From: Phytophthora sp. 'mugwort'
Taxonomy: Eukaryota > Oomycota > Peronosporomycetes > Peronosporales > Peronosporaceae
Direction of reading: 5' to 3'
Assembly (NCBI GenBank): GCA_033558025.1
Contig: JAUCEF010000008.1
Coordinates: 2,666,001 to 2,730,000 of the forward strand
Length of the DNA stretch: 64,000 bases
Below, one piece after another: positions 1-9,449 of this stretch. Position 1 is the stretch's first letter; each line of letters starts with the position of its first letter. The notes beneath the pieces were generated by a model, which saw nothing but the letters and a program-made list of their open reading frames with translations, did not search any database and had not been told where the DNA came from. The position numbers were made by a program, and so were the translations under genes.

Positions 1-1602
1 CTTCGGGACCTGCACTTCAGCTCGCTTCTGGCTCAGCCGTTGCCGTTCTTTGACGTGCCGCAGCACCATGCGGAAACTCTGACCGAGTCGCTTGCTACAC
101 AGGCGTCTACTGCGTCGTTGGCGGTCGGTCGGGCTCAAGGTTACAAGCTCCAGGTCTTGTGCACCTTAGTAGCAGCATTCGCCGTCACCTTTTGGAGAGG
201 AACCTGGATGCTGACGCTGGTGCTACTAGCTGCACTGCCACTATTGCTCATCGGCGAGTCCCTTCGTAGTCAACAACATGCCAAGCCCTCAACACTGGAC
301 GACGGCGACGAGGCCGTAGAAATTCACGTTAATGAAGCTCTTCGCCATCGTCAGGCGGTGGTGTTACTGGGGCTTGAGACCTCGTGGTGCTCTAGCTTTG
401 ATGCCATGTTGCAATGTCCGCTACGAAACCTCCGAGAACAGACTCATCTAGAAGCTGTCGCGCACGGCTTCAGTGCTGTTGTGATGGTAGCTGCCTGTGC
501 GTTGGCTTGCTGGCTCGCTGGAGTGCTTGTGCACTACGGTGACGCCACGTTCCGCGAGCTGGTACGTTCACTAGTCGTCTTGCTTGTCTCAACGCAGTCG
601 TTGGGGCTTGCAGTGACTTGGTTGAGCAGAACCGACGGGGCTCTTGAAGCTGGTGCTGCGATCTTCGCCTTGCGAGAAGCAGCTATCGTCGCTAACGGGT
701 CCAACGAGCCGGCACCACGTGAGTCTTCAGTCAGACAGCAGGAGCCAATGCCACAAAGATCCATGATACGAGGAAGTGTGACGCTTCAACACGTTCGCTT
801 CGCGTACTCTACCCGTCCAACGTCTCTGGTCCTGAACGGGCTCACACTACACATAGCAGCGGGGCAGACGGTGGCGCTATGCGGTCCACGTCGTGCCGGG
901 ATATCCACGATTTTTGCCCTTGTCGAAGGCTTCTACGACTTGGCATCCACGCCAGGAAATAGCGGGCGCGTGATGCTGGACGGCGTCAATATCCGCGCTT
1001 TAGACGTGTCATGGCTGCGTGCTCAGATCAGCTTTGTAGGCTCCGAGCCGACGCTGTTCCTGGGGACGATCGCGGAGAATATCGCGTACGGAATGGCTGC
1101 TCCACCGACGCTAGAGATGATCGTAGCTGCTGCTGAAGTCGCACACGCTCACGCCTTCATCTCCCAACTTCCAGACGGCTACGCCACTCGAGTAGGCGGT
1201 TCGTTCCAGCTCTCACCAAGCCAGAGACAACGCATTGCGCTCGCCCGTACGGTGCTACAAGACGCCCGACTTCTGCTTCTGGACGAACCCACCCGGTCGC
1301 TAGAACCTGAGAGCGAAAAGCTGGCCGTTCAAAACGCGCTCGACACGATCGTCGCCCAGCGCGTACGTCGATCGACTGTAATCGCAGCTCATCCATCTGA
1401 ATCCGCCACAGTCCGACACGCAGACGTGATCTACGTGATCGAAGATGGTCGAGTGGTAGATCACGGTACGCACTCGCAGCTGTTCCAGATCCACGACGGA
1501 GTGTACGCCCGACTGCTCCGGGAGAACGCGCGGTCCACCATGTCCTACACGGTAAGCTTACCGCTACATAGCAACACAATCCAGAGTGTGAACGGCTATT
1601 AA
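1..1602 (+). CDS. ABCB/MDR-type ABC transporter, C-terminal part (5' end outside window)
   Basis: The frame is open from base 1, so the gene starts upstream; the TTG at 40 is not a credible start. The visible part begins inside a type-IV exporter transmembrane domain (motif LLAQPLPFFD, like the usual RxxxFxxLLxQxxxFFD) and has hydrophobic segments at roughly residues 60-90, 165-185 and 188-205. A nucleotide-binding domain follows from about residue 270. The A-loop aromatic is kept (RFAYSTRP), but Walker A reads GPRRAGIST (883-909) with Ile in place of the catalytic Lys, the Q-loop reads GSEPTLF without Gln, and the signature is LSPSQ instead of LSGGQ. Walker B (LLLLDEPT) and the switch His (AAHPSES) remain. 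The family exports lipids or drugs across membranes. This domain probably binds ATP poorly, if it is the second domain of a full transporter. A possible 65-bp intron at 1552-1616 would change the last 17 residues. Confidence 0.85.
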   Translation, partial: LRDLHFSSLLAQPLPFFDVPQHHAETLTESLATQASTASLAVGRAQGYKLQVLCTLVAAFAVTFWRGTWMLTLVLLAALPLLLIGESLRSQQHAKPSTLDDGDEAVEIHVNEALRHRQAVVLLGLETSWCSSFDAMLQCPLRNLREQTHLEAVAHGFSAVVMVAACALACWLAGVLVHYGDATFRELVRSLVVLLVSTQSLGLAVTWLSRTDGALEAGAAIFALREAAIVANGSNEPAPRESSVRQQEPMPQRSMIRGSVTLQHVRFAYSTRPTSLVLNGLTLHIAAGQTVALCGPRRAGISTIFALVEGFYDLASTPGNSGRVMLDGVNIRALDVSWLRAQISFVGSEPTLFLGTIAENIAYGMAAPPTLEMIVAAAEVAHAHAFISQLPDGYATRVGGSFQLSPSQRQRIALARTVLQDARLLLLDEPTRSLEPESEKLAVQNALDTIVAQRVRRSTVIAAHPSESATVRHADVIYVIEDGRVVDHGTHSQLFQIHDGVYARLLRENARSTMSYTVSLPLHSNTIQSVNGY

Positions 1603-1633
1603 CCTTTTCTTCCTAGATACAATGTTTTTTTTT

Positions 1634-4615
1634 TCAAAGAATATATGTAAGGATCTTTGCCACCGTGTCCTGCTCCGTGGACGTCCGAGTTGTAAATTCC
1701 GGTCCTAATTCGTAGATTGCGAACTGGAATGACGAGACACTTGGGTCGATGCGCCAAGCAATGGCAGGCCGCGACGTCCGCATTTTGTCGGATCTACATA
1801 TTTTATCCAGAATAAACACAATAAATATCCTCGCATGTGTTTTTAATCCATCGACAGGATACGTACGAGAGCACCAGCGGATACAATGACGAGGCTAATT
1901 CCATGGGCGACGTCTCCTTTAACGCGTCCAGCTCGTGAGATAGTGTTGGTCCCTAACAAAGATGTGAGAATTATTGCCAATATTCAAATATTTGTGCGCA
2001 GAAATACTGAACGTACGCTTGTGCATTCCAATAAGTCCCAAACCAGCACAATACTATTGGAAAACGAGGCGTAAAAGACGCCAGGCCGTGACGTGGACCA
2101 AACCACGGCACAGACGCTAACACCGAAGGAAACTTCTTCCCATGAAGTGAGACACAAACTCACGTCCGAGTGATACAGACTAAATAATCAATTAATAATA
2201 AGCTCGAGAAAAAAACAATAATCAAGCAAAACGTACCAAATGCTGCCGTCTTCATAACCCACAAGGAAATAGTCAGGTTCGAATGGATGAAAATCGACAG
2301 AGACGACACCAATGGAAACGTCTGGTATCTTCCGGCCTTGTTCGCGTTGATATTGTACACCTGAAGAGACTTTGTCAAAGCGATTACCTCGAACCAGCTG
2401 ACCTGTACGCGTCCCAACGACAAACCTATCATACAAAATATCTGTCAATAGTGTGCAAGATATACAATAAAATACCACAACAAACGTACAGATTGGGATC
2501 ATGCGGGAAATATTTCAGTACAGCAACTCCAGGACCCACTAGAGCCACGTACGGAGCTGAAACAGAAGAAGAGAGACCACTCGTCTTTGATCCTCTGCGT
2601 GGAGCCACGTGCGGCGTCAGGTACTGCAGCTGTAGATCAATACGCGTATTCATGACCATTTTCACGTTCCCTCCGATCTGTACACACTTGTCAGCAACGA
2701 GTGCGTCATCTCCGAGATCAAATTCGACCAAACTCCAGATGATTAAAACCCCGCGGTCATCCATGGAGCTGAACTGGAAAGTGCCGCTACTTTTGCTGCG
2801 ATCGATCGTCTCTAACGCCACAATTGTCGACGTATGTTGCTCCAGTGCACGATAATTCGTACCACACGTTGAATAAGCTGGGGTGCGAACCACTTGGCCA
2901 TTGACCAGCGCTACTGGACCCGTAGACTGAATCGTTGCTTGTGGTCGTAGATCCCAGACGTGGATACTGCCATCTTCGGTGCCGATAACCACAAACAAGT
3001 CTCGTGAAGGACTCAAACAGGCTGAAGATACCAGTCCCTCGCTCTTTAGTAAATGTACTGGACGAGTCGGCAGGTTAACGTCCCAGACACACGCAATTGT
3101 CTTGTCTCTAAACAATTGTGACGGCTGTGAGGGTTGATTTCCAGCGCTGCGAGCAGCTCCATAGCACGATAACAGTGTACTCGACACAGCTGTTGAGAAC
3201 CGTAGAGCTACCAGGTCACGGCCATGAAGAAGCTGCTCAACTGACCCCATCGCATCGAGTTTCTGGCTTGGAAACACCAACTTCTTGTCCAGTTTGGAAA
3301 CTTTCGTGAGTTGAGACCGTTTCCCCACCATTTTCTCTTCGTCTCCGCTGCTTTTGACCCTCTCTCTCTCCGACTCCATGACGTTTTCCACTGCCAAAGT
3401 CTCACAGACGTACGCCGCGTGCTCCAGAAACTTAAAAAACCGCGAGAACGACGAGGTCGACAAGTTTTCGTCCTTATTCTTGACACTGTCGACGCCGTCT
3501 ACACCAATATCGTCAGGAAAGTGCATGCTCTTGTCGTGCGTTTCGGCTGCTTTCGTTTGTGTGCCGAGCGTTCGTGCACCGTCACTGGTTTGGACAAATG
3601 CCTGCTTGACGTGTCCTCTCCTTAATCGACTCAAGACCTTGTCTTGTTCACTCACAGGATGGAGCTGGAAGAGCGAGAACTTTTCCACCTCAAACTTCCG
3701 CCGTTCGTGGATCTCCTTGGCACGTCTTGTACGAGGATCCAGTGACTGTTTCAAGCCGGCGATCGAGGACGAGATGCCCATCGACGGCCGAGCAGCCGGT
3801 CGCTGCTCGCCAGGTTTACTGCCGTGCTCCGCTGAGCTTAAGGCTCTCGACGAAGCTGAGTGCAGATCCTTAGTCTCCGCCTGCATCGCCTGCTGAATCC
3901 TGCGCAGTTCCGCTTCATCTGCTACTGCACTCGTCCCTTCGTCTCGAGTCTTTGAGCTGGTCTTTGCTCCAACTGCTGGGAGCAAAGTAGACTTTGGCTG
4001 ACTCACTGCTTCCTGTTCAAAGTCTTCGTCGTAGTTTTCAAACCCTTCGTCGTCGTAGTCGTCGGCCTCTTCTTGACACTCTTCTGCGTTGGCATTCAGC
4101 GCCTCCATCTGCTGCTTCTGGCGAGCTTCCCGTCGTCGCTGTTCGTCCAGCCGTTGAGCTTCCTGTAGTGTCTGTCTCTCTACTTCTTCTCGACGTTTAA
4201 TCTCTTCAATCTCCTTGACTCGTTGCTTCTTCGCTTCCCGTCGCTTCTCACGTTCTGCGTCTTCTTTCAGCTTAGACGCGGCGGCATCAGCTGTTGAACC
4301 AGTATCAGGACCGGACGGAACTGTCGGACCTGGCGGCGTCGACTCACGTGCTGTTGAACCGGTGCCGTCTCCACCTCGGGACGTTGACGACGTCCGCTTC
4401 TTGGACGATTTCCGCTTCGTATCGACGTCCGGTTTGGGCTCGGCGAGTTGAATCCGAGGAATTATGGGCACGGCACCGGCAGACGTTGCAACGGGAGCTT
4501 GAACAGCAGGTTGAGACGCTGGCGCCGCGACGGATTGTCTCGTCGAACTCTTCTTGCTCGATTTCTTGGCCGACGTAGCGTCGACCATAGCGGGCGAGCC
4601 CTTGGGCTCCGACAT
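1634..4615 (-). CDS. DYNC2I1: Dynein-2 intermediate chain, WDR60/DYNC2I1-like (5 exons)
   Basis: I read five exons: 4615-2490, 2425-2237, 2179-2017, 1952-1867 and 1793-1634, giving about 907 residues. All four introns (64, 57, 64, 73 bp) start GTACGT and end in TAG, and every junction keeps the frame. The N-terminus is Ser/Lys-rich, followed by a charged coiled coil of the REKRREAKK type and an acidic Tyr/Phe tract (DDYDDEGFENYDEDFEQE). Next comes a family-typical block with FSLFQLHPVSEQDK and KQAFVQ, then a C-terminal WD40 propeller (CVWDVN, IHVWDLR, DYFLVGYEDGSI, VVWSTSRPGVF, IVLVWDLL). This order matches WDR60, an intermediate chain of the dynein-2 motor that drives retrograde intraflagellar transport, which fits zoospore flagella. 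The longest frame begins at a TTG at 4663; I chose the first in-frame ATG (4615). It converges with the ABCB gene. Confidence 0.85.
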
Positions 4616-4715
4616 AACGCTGCTAAAAGGGCGACTGACGAGATCTACGTCCGTTCGCTCCAAGCGACGTACGGTCTCCGATAAAATTTACTATTGTTTT
4701 GGTTTTCCTCGTCTT

Positions 4716-6260
4716 TTACGTGGTTAAAATGTCGGCCATGTTCATCGATCGTGCGTTACCAGCACCGCGTGTCTCCAATGTGGCCTCACTACTCAAATTT
4801 TCATACGGTTCTTCGTCACGTGACTGTGTGTCTGGAACCCGGTCCAGGTTGACGCCACGTACGCCGTCCAGAGTCAGTCGAGCTTGTGATAACACGAACG
4901 ACAGGTCGTCTCGGCTTGGCAGCAGCATCGCTAATGACTCGACGAAATCCATGTGTTCGACAATGCGAGCGATCCGACGCGTGTCCGTCTCGATGTGAAA
5001 TACGAGCTCGGACGGCACCAGCAGCACATTTCCCACTAGTTTGTCGACTAATTCGCTATACGGCAGCACATGGGGGAATGTCGACTCGAGCGTGTGCATT
5101 GTGACCCCAAGTGTATAGCTACCAGTGGACTGAATGACGCACATCTCATCCTGACCGTATTCAATGACCATCGCGCCGGTTTGATGAAATTCCAGCACGT
5201 CGAAGCACTCGTTCAGTCTCTGCCAACGGTTTCGCACATATTTGCCACCAACCCGCGGATCAGAAGGTCTTTCAGACACGAAAATCTGCGCGAGAAAATC
5301 CTCCTGACTATCTCCTAAAGCCCCCTGTGCGAAGTCGAGATAATAGTTGGTGACAATCCGATATAAGACGTCGTGTACGTCGGGTTCTCCATGAGGCGTC
5401 GGATGTGGCACCTCTAGCGGCTCGTCAATCAGTCCCAGCATGCAGTTGTCAGCGATCAGAGCTCGCCCAAGCAACAGTTCAAGTTTCCTCGAGTCTTTGA
5501 CAAGACTGGCAAAAGCCCCGACAAAATCCACGTCGAACTCATATTTGCAGCATTTGCCCTCGGCGTTAAATGAAAAAGTGATTCCAATCGAAGGTTCCAC
5601 TTCTTGCCCCACAAGTTGAGAAACGAGCCATTCGTCTCCGAGAATATGAGGGAAAATCATTTCGATGGTATTTCGTAACACTTGGAAGCGCAATTTTGCA
5701 CGTGTCCGGATAACCACGGAATCTTCGGCCATGACAATGTCATACGAATTAAGTGTGACACGGATAAACTTAATAAATGTCGAGTACAAAATAATCTGCT
5801 CGGCCATGACGTCAGGTCCACGTAACCCGTTGCCCACGTCCAATTCGGGGTCCATGACACTGTGTAGAAAAGCTCGTTGATCCTCTTCTCCAAGAAGACG
5901 CTTGCGGCCAGTCTCGTGGATGACCCACCCGGTCCGGAAGACCTCAAGATACTCCTTGACCACGTGGAGGAGCGAGCCTTCAGGCGAATGGCGACGCAGC
6001 ATGGTCCGTGTGCTTAGAATGTCTCGGAGCGTGGTCAGCTCGCGTACTTCCTGCTGCAAATTCTGCACGTCCAGAGTCAAGTTAAAGTCCATGGAGCGTT
6101 CTTTTAGCACACTGTGAAATGGGCCCCATCCGCGCGATTTCTTGGTGCTCGACGCGGGTTTCTTCTTCTTAGACTTGGCTGTAGCCTCGCCATGGCTGAG
6201 GTCGGCCTGACGGAGCACGACGGCGCTAGGAACGACGGTCGGCTCGGTGCTCATGACCAT
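4716..6260 (-). CDS. Oomycete bZIP-like protein with duplicated C-terminal domain (copy 1)
   Basis: A 514-residue protein. The N-terminus has a Lys-rich stretch (KSKKKKPASSTKKSRG), then GWGPFHSVLKERS and a leucine-spaced helix (LTLDVQNLQQEVREL) resembling the zipper of oomycete bZIP-like proteins, but without a canonical bZIP basic region. Residues about 75-260 carry conserved blocks (RRHSPEGSLLHVV, MDPELDVGNGLRGPD, FPHILGDEWL, DFVGAFASLV). A weaker repeat of the same pattern occurs at about 300-470 (FPHVLPYSELV, MDFVESLAMLL), so the domain is duplicated internally. The tail NARSMNMADIL is shared with the neighbour at 6900-8534. ATGs at 6260 and 6254 are both possible; alignment with the neighbour favours 6254. 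Function is not established. A nuclear regulatory role is inferred only from the zipper-like helix and basic N-terminus. Confidence 0.8.
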   Translation of the reverse strand: MVMSTEPTVVPSAVVLRQADLSHGEATAKSKKKKPASSTKKSRGWGPFHSVLKERSMDFNLTLDVQNLQQEVRELTTLRDILSTRTMLRRHSPEGSLLHVVKEYLEVFRTGWVIHETGRKRLLGEEDQRAFLHSVMDPELDVGNGLRGPDVMAEQIILYSTFIKFIRVTLNSYDIVMAEDSVVIRTRAKLRFQVLRNTIEMIFPHILGDEWLVSQLVGQEVEPSIGITFSFNAEGKCCKYEFDVDFVGAFASLVKDSRKLELLLGRALIADNCMLGLIDEPLEVPHPTPHGEPDVHDVLYRIVTNYYLDFAQGALGDSQEDFLAQIFVSERPSDPRVGGKYVRNRWQRLNECFDVLEFHQTGAMVIEYGQDEMCVIQSTGSYTLGVTMHTLESTFPHVLPYSELVDKLVGNVLLVPSELVFHIETDTRRIARIVEHMDFVESLAMLLPSRDDLSFVLSQARLTLDGVRGVNLDRVPDTQSRDEEPYENLSSEATLETRGAGNARSMNMADILTT

Positions 6261-6899
6261 CCCAGCAAATTGCGGCCGTCGTCTGAGCTATTACCGCGGC
6301 CTAATGGAGACTGTGTAATTTCTGTGGCAGAGTTGCCGCGGGGATAGATGATGACGACACGTTTTTTTTTTCTAATATATCGTTCCATGATTGGTTGCGA
6401 AGATTAGTAAATCGATCTTTGATTGGATGATGTCTATTTTTTTGTAATACTTTTTGGCGGTTAGTATAAATAATGGTCGGTTACGGGAATAATTGCCGCG
6501 TGGACGATGTTCCGTTACACAGCCAACTTCGCTGCCGATCTCCATATTACAAAAATGGCATGTTGCAATTCTTGATGAGCATATACTGCACAAGTATCCC
6601 CTTAGCAAGCCCAGGAAGACCGATTTCAGCCATCTGTAACCACTACTGTACATAGATGCAACTACTTGTACTAAATATGGTACTAAATAAAGCGGGTTTC
6701 CTGTGTATGTAGAACACTGGGCGGACTTCGGCATCAAAGTTGAGCCTTTCGTTAGTTTTCTCGTTAAACGTGGCAATATTTTGTACTGCGAGGTACTTGA
6801 ATACATCTTACTGCGCTATAATAGGTACTTAGCAACAACAAAAAAGTTTACGCTTCACTATGAGTGCGGTGCATGGGCTGTGCAAAATAAGCACTTGCA
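6261..6899. other. Intergenic spacer between the two bZIP-like paralogues
   Basis: AT-rich spacer of about 640 bp holding the promoter of the 6260 gene and the 3' flank of the 8534 gene. Short frames exist on both strands (for example 6372-6806 minus), but they show no domain and no similarity to the neighbours. I see no mobile element here. Confidence 0.6.
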
Positions 6900-8534
6900 T
6901 TACTCGTGTAGAATGTCGGTCATTGTCGTCGAACGTGCATTATGAGTACACGACTTCGAGGCATCACTCCTTCTCGATGAGTTGTAGCAAGCTAGAGACG
7001 AGAGAATGCCAGAAAACTTGGTCGGGCTTTCGCAATTCACTCCGTCTAGAGCGAACAGAGCATGTGACATCACGAAAGATACATCTCCTTGATTCCCGAG
7101 CAATGCAGTCATGGCCTCAACAAAATCCATGCGCTCATCGATGCGAGAAATTAAACACGTGTCACTCTCGATGGAGAATACAAGTTTCGATTGCACAACG
7201 AGAGTATTCTCCAAGAGCATAAATGTCAACGATCTGTCCGACATAATGTGTGGAAACACAGACTTAAGGCTGTGCTCCGTGATCCGGAGAGCGTAAGAAG
7301 CCTCCGAGCGGACCACACAGATGCCTTCCTGGTCGTTGTACTCTACCCGTAACGCGCTAGTCTGGCGAAACTCGAGCACATGGAAGATCTCGCAAAGAAT
7401 TTGCCATCTTTTTAGCACGTCTTTTCCCCCTGTTTGTGGATCGCCTGCTCGATTTGGTACGAAGATTTGCGAGACAAAATCGTCATTGACACACTCTTGA
7501 TTGTCTATCCTTCGATAACCGTTCTCAAAGATGAGGTAGTAGTCGCTAACGATTCTCTTGAAAATGGCATCATTGTTGATAGGAAGAGGTTTGCTGGACA
7601 GCGATGGTGGCGTATGATAAGAAGTAGCAGGTGTAGAGTTACGTAGCAGCCTCAGCTCCTCCGTCAGTTGATCCGGCTCTTCTACTAACGCACTCTCAAA
7701 TGTCGAGCGTGGACCAACCGCCGCTCGGCTTTCTTGCTGTTTGACAGGCTTCGTCATCATCCCAAACATGGAGTTTTCAGCGATCAGTGCTTGCCCTAGC
7801 AATATATCCAGCTTCTGTGGATCCTTCACAATCCTCGCAAATGCTCCCACAAAATCCAAGTCAACCTTGTACTTGAAACACTTGCCCGTTGAATTGAAGA
7901 AGAACGTGATCGCAATCATCGGCTCTGCCTCCTGACCCACGAGTTTAGCCACCAAACACTCATCTCCAATCACGTGTGGGAATATTTCCTCGATCGTAGA
8001 CCGCAGTATCTGGAACTTGAGCCTCGCGTTTGTTTGAATTACCACAGTGTCTTCTGCCACAATGATATCGTAAGATGTCATCGTAAGACGAATATATTTG
8101 ATGAAGGTTGAGTACATGATGAGCTGCTGTACCATCACGTCAGGACCTCGTAGTCCATTGTCCACATCCACCTCTGGATCCATGACGTTGTGCAGAAACT
8201 CCCGCTGGTTCTGTTCACCTAATAACATCTTCCGATCCGACTCGTGGATCGCCCATCCCGTCCGGAACACGTGGAAATACTCGTTCACCATGTGGAATAG
8301 CGAACCTTCGGGCGAGTGCCGTCTCAGTGTCGTCCCGGTACTAAGAAGATCCCGTAAAGTGGTTAAATTTCTCAGTTCTTGCTGCAGGTTCTGCACGTCG
8401 AGCGTGAGGTTGAAGTCGACGGATCTTTCTTTGAGCACGGACTGGAATGGCCCCCAGCCGCGTTTCTTCTTGGCTGTACGTGACGTCTTCTTCCCCTTGG
8501 ACTTGGCTTGAGGCTTAGGGACGGGCGAGCTCAT
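6900..8534 (-). CDS. Oomycete bZIP-like protein with duplicated C-terminal domain (copy 2)
   Basis: A 544-residue tandem paralogue of the 4716-6260 gene, in the same orientation. It shares the Lys-rich start, GWGPFQSVLKERS, the leucine-spaced helix (LTLDVQNLQQELRNL), RRHSPEGSLFHMV, MDPEVDVDNGLRGPD, FPHVIGDECLV and DFVGAFARIV. A second, weaker copy of the domain lies at about residues 345-500 (FPHIMSDRSL, MDFVEAMTALL). It differs from copy 1 by a longer central linker (about 265-325, Ser/Pro/Leu-rich) and by a longer C-terminus ending in NARSTTMTDIL. The frame extends to a TTG at 8561, but the ATG at 8534 (MSSPVPK) aligns with MSTEP of copy 1. No catalytic residues are recognisable. A role as transcriptional regulator is only inferred. 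Confidence 0.82.
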   Translation of the reverse strand: MSSPVPKPQAKSKGKKTSRTAKKKRGWGPFQSVLKERSVDFNLTLDVQNLQQELRNLTTLRDLLSTGTTLRRHSPEGSLFHMVNEYFHVFRTGWAIHESDRKMLLGEQNQREFLHNVMDPEVDVDNGLRGPDVMVQQLIMYSTFIKYIRLTMTSYDIIVAEDTVVIQTNARLKFQILRSTIEEIFPHVIGDECLVAKLVGQEAEPMIAITFFFNSTGKCFKYKVDLDFVGAFARIVKDPQKLDILLGQALIAENSMFGMMTKPVKQQESRAAVGPRSTFESALVEEPDQLTEELRLLRNSTPATSYHTPPSLSSKPLPINNDAIFKRIVSDYYLIFENGYRRIDNQECVNDDFVSQIFVPNRAGDPQTGGKDVLKRWQILCEIFHVLEFRQTSALRVEYNDQEGICVVRSEASYALRITEHSLKSVFPHIMSDRSLTFMLLENTLVVQSKLVFSIESDTCLISRIDERMDFVEAMTALLGNQGDVSFVMSHALFALDGVNCESPTKFSGILSSLACYNSSRRSDASKSCTHNARSTTMTDILHE

Positions 8535-8550
8535 GTGTGTTTCGTTCCCC

Positions 8551-8565
8551 CAAAATTGCAAGTGA
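8551..8565 (-). promoter_or_regulatory. Possible oomycete initiator (Inr-like) element
   Basis: On the minus strand the bases read TCACTTGCAATTTTG, 17-31 bp upstream of the ATG at 8534. This resembles the oomycete initiator consensus (TCAYTYY followed by CAWTTT), one base short in the spacer. The position suits a short 5' leader. It is a pattern match only. Confidence 0.35.
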
Positions 8566-9122
8566 GTTTGCTCGCGATGATTGGCCGATTATTTCGCGAC
8601 ACAGATGGTGTCAGTCCGGGTTCGTAACGTGGAAAAAAGGTGGGTGGCTGAACGTTTCCTGAAGTCTTCCGTATACGAGGCGAGAATTTTTCACATCGCA
8701 GACCGGATGGGTAACAAGTTGCTAACTTTCGCCTTCAGCGAAACTATCACCTGGCGTTTCAGGCTTCGAGGTTGCGTCGACTGCCAACGAGGATTCAAGC
8801 CGATGTCGCGTGCTACGTCCCATAACATCCCGCACCCGATAATCCATTTTTTCTTGCAAATGCAACCGGCGCGTTCCCATTTCCCTAGTTGACAAAACAG
8901 ACTTTGACTGCTCGTGGGCCGACACGAGTAGCGAGGGTATGTATTTGGAAAAATGGACGGAGTAGCATCAAGCATTATTGTCCTATCTCTCAACGTGATG
9001 TTGAGGTTTGACAACAGGAACAAAAAAATCCAGAATCCCGAAGAAATTCCTCCTCCCATTGGCTGTTTTTGTTTCGGTTCTCCCATTTTATTCACTATCG
9101 GACGATAAGCAGCGAGGCAACA
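8566..9122. other. Divergent intergenic region
   Basis: About 560 bp between the minus-strand bZIP-like gene and the plus-strand zinc-ribbon gene, presumably holding both promoters. A CCAAT-type box in reverse (CATTGGC at 9056-9062) lies about 60 bp upstream of the 9123 start. The minus frame over 8691-9497 crosses the zinc-ribbon gene in another frame and shows no domain, so I treat it as a shadow. Confidence 0.5.
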
Positions 9123-9449
9123 ATGGACCCGCCGAAGAAACCGCAGAAGACCGTGGACGCGCCTAGCTACCCGATGGCTACGGGCCAGCCTGTGCAAGTG
9201 GACGCATTCGGCCGCCCAGTGGTCGACGCCGTGCCCGCTCCGCCCGGCAGCTTCCCCGCCGCCGCCGTCCAGACGCGCGTTGTGGCCAACAACTCCAACA
9301 TCCGTCACGACGCGCAGGGCAACGCACTGTGCAATAAGTGCTCGGCACCGTATCCACTGCCCGCCGGCTGCACCAGCTGGAGATGCCGCAACTGTGGGGA
9401 GCTCAACAATGCCAGCATCTACGGCAACGAGTGGTGCATTATTCAATGA
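9123..9449 (+). CDS. Small zinc-ribbon protein, 108 residues
   Basis: ATG at 9123 opens a 108-residue frame ending at TGA 9447-9449. The first half is Pro/Ala/Val-rich and low in complexity (PPKKPQKT, VPAPPGSFPAAAV). The second half holds a four-Cys ribbon, CNKCSAPYPLPAGC then CRNC, spaced CxxC-(14)-CxxC with an extra Cys and a Trp between; this resembles LSD1-type plant zinc ribbons. The protein ends ASIYGNEWCIIQ. There is no signal peptide or membrane segment. The high third-position GC contrasts with the AT-rich flanks and supports real coding. Function is unknown; protein or nucleic acid binding is a guess from the ribbon. Confidence 0.7.
   Translation: MDPPKKPQKTVDAPSYPMATGQPVQVDAFGRPVVDAVPAPPGSFPAAAVQTRVVANNSNIRHDAQGNALCNKCSAPYPLPAGCTSWRCRNCGELNNASIYGNEWCIIQ

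Noticed and set aside
40..42. Start of the ABC transporter at 40
   Set aside because: The codon is TTG and the frame continues upstream to base 1 with transporter-like sequence.
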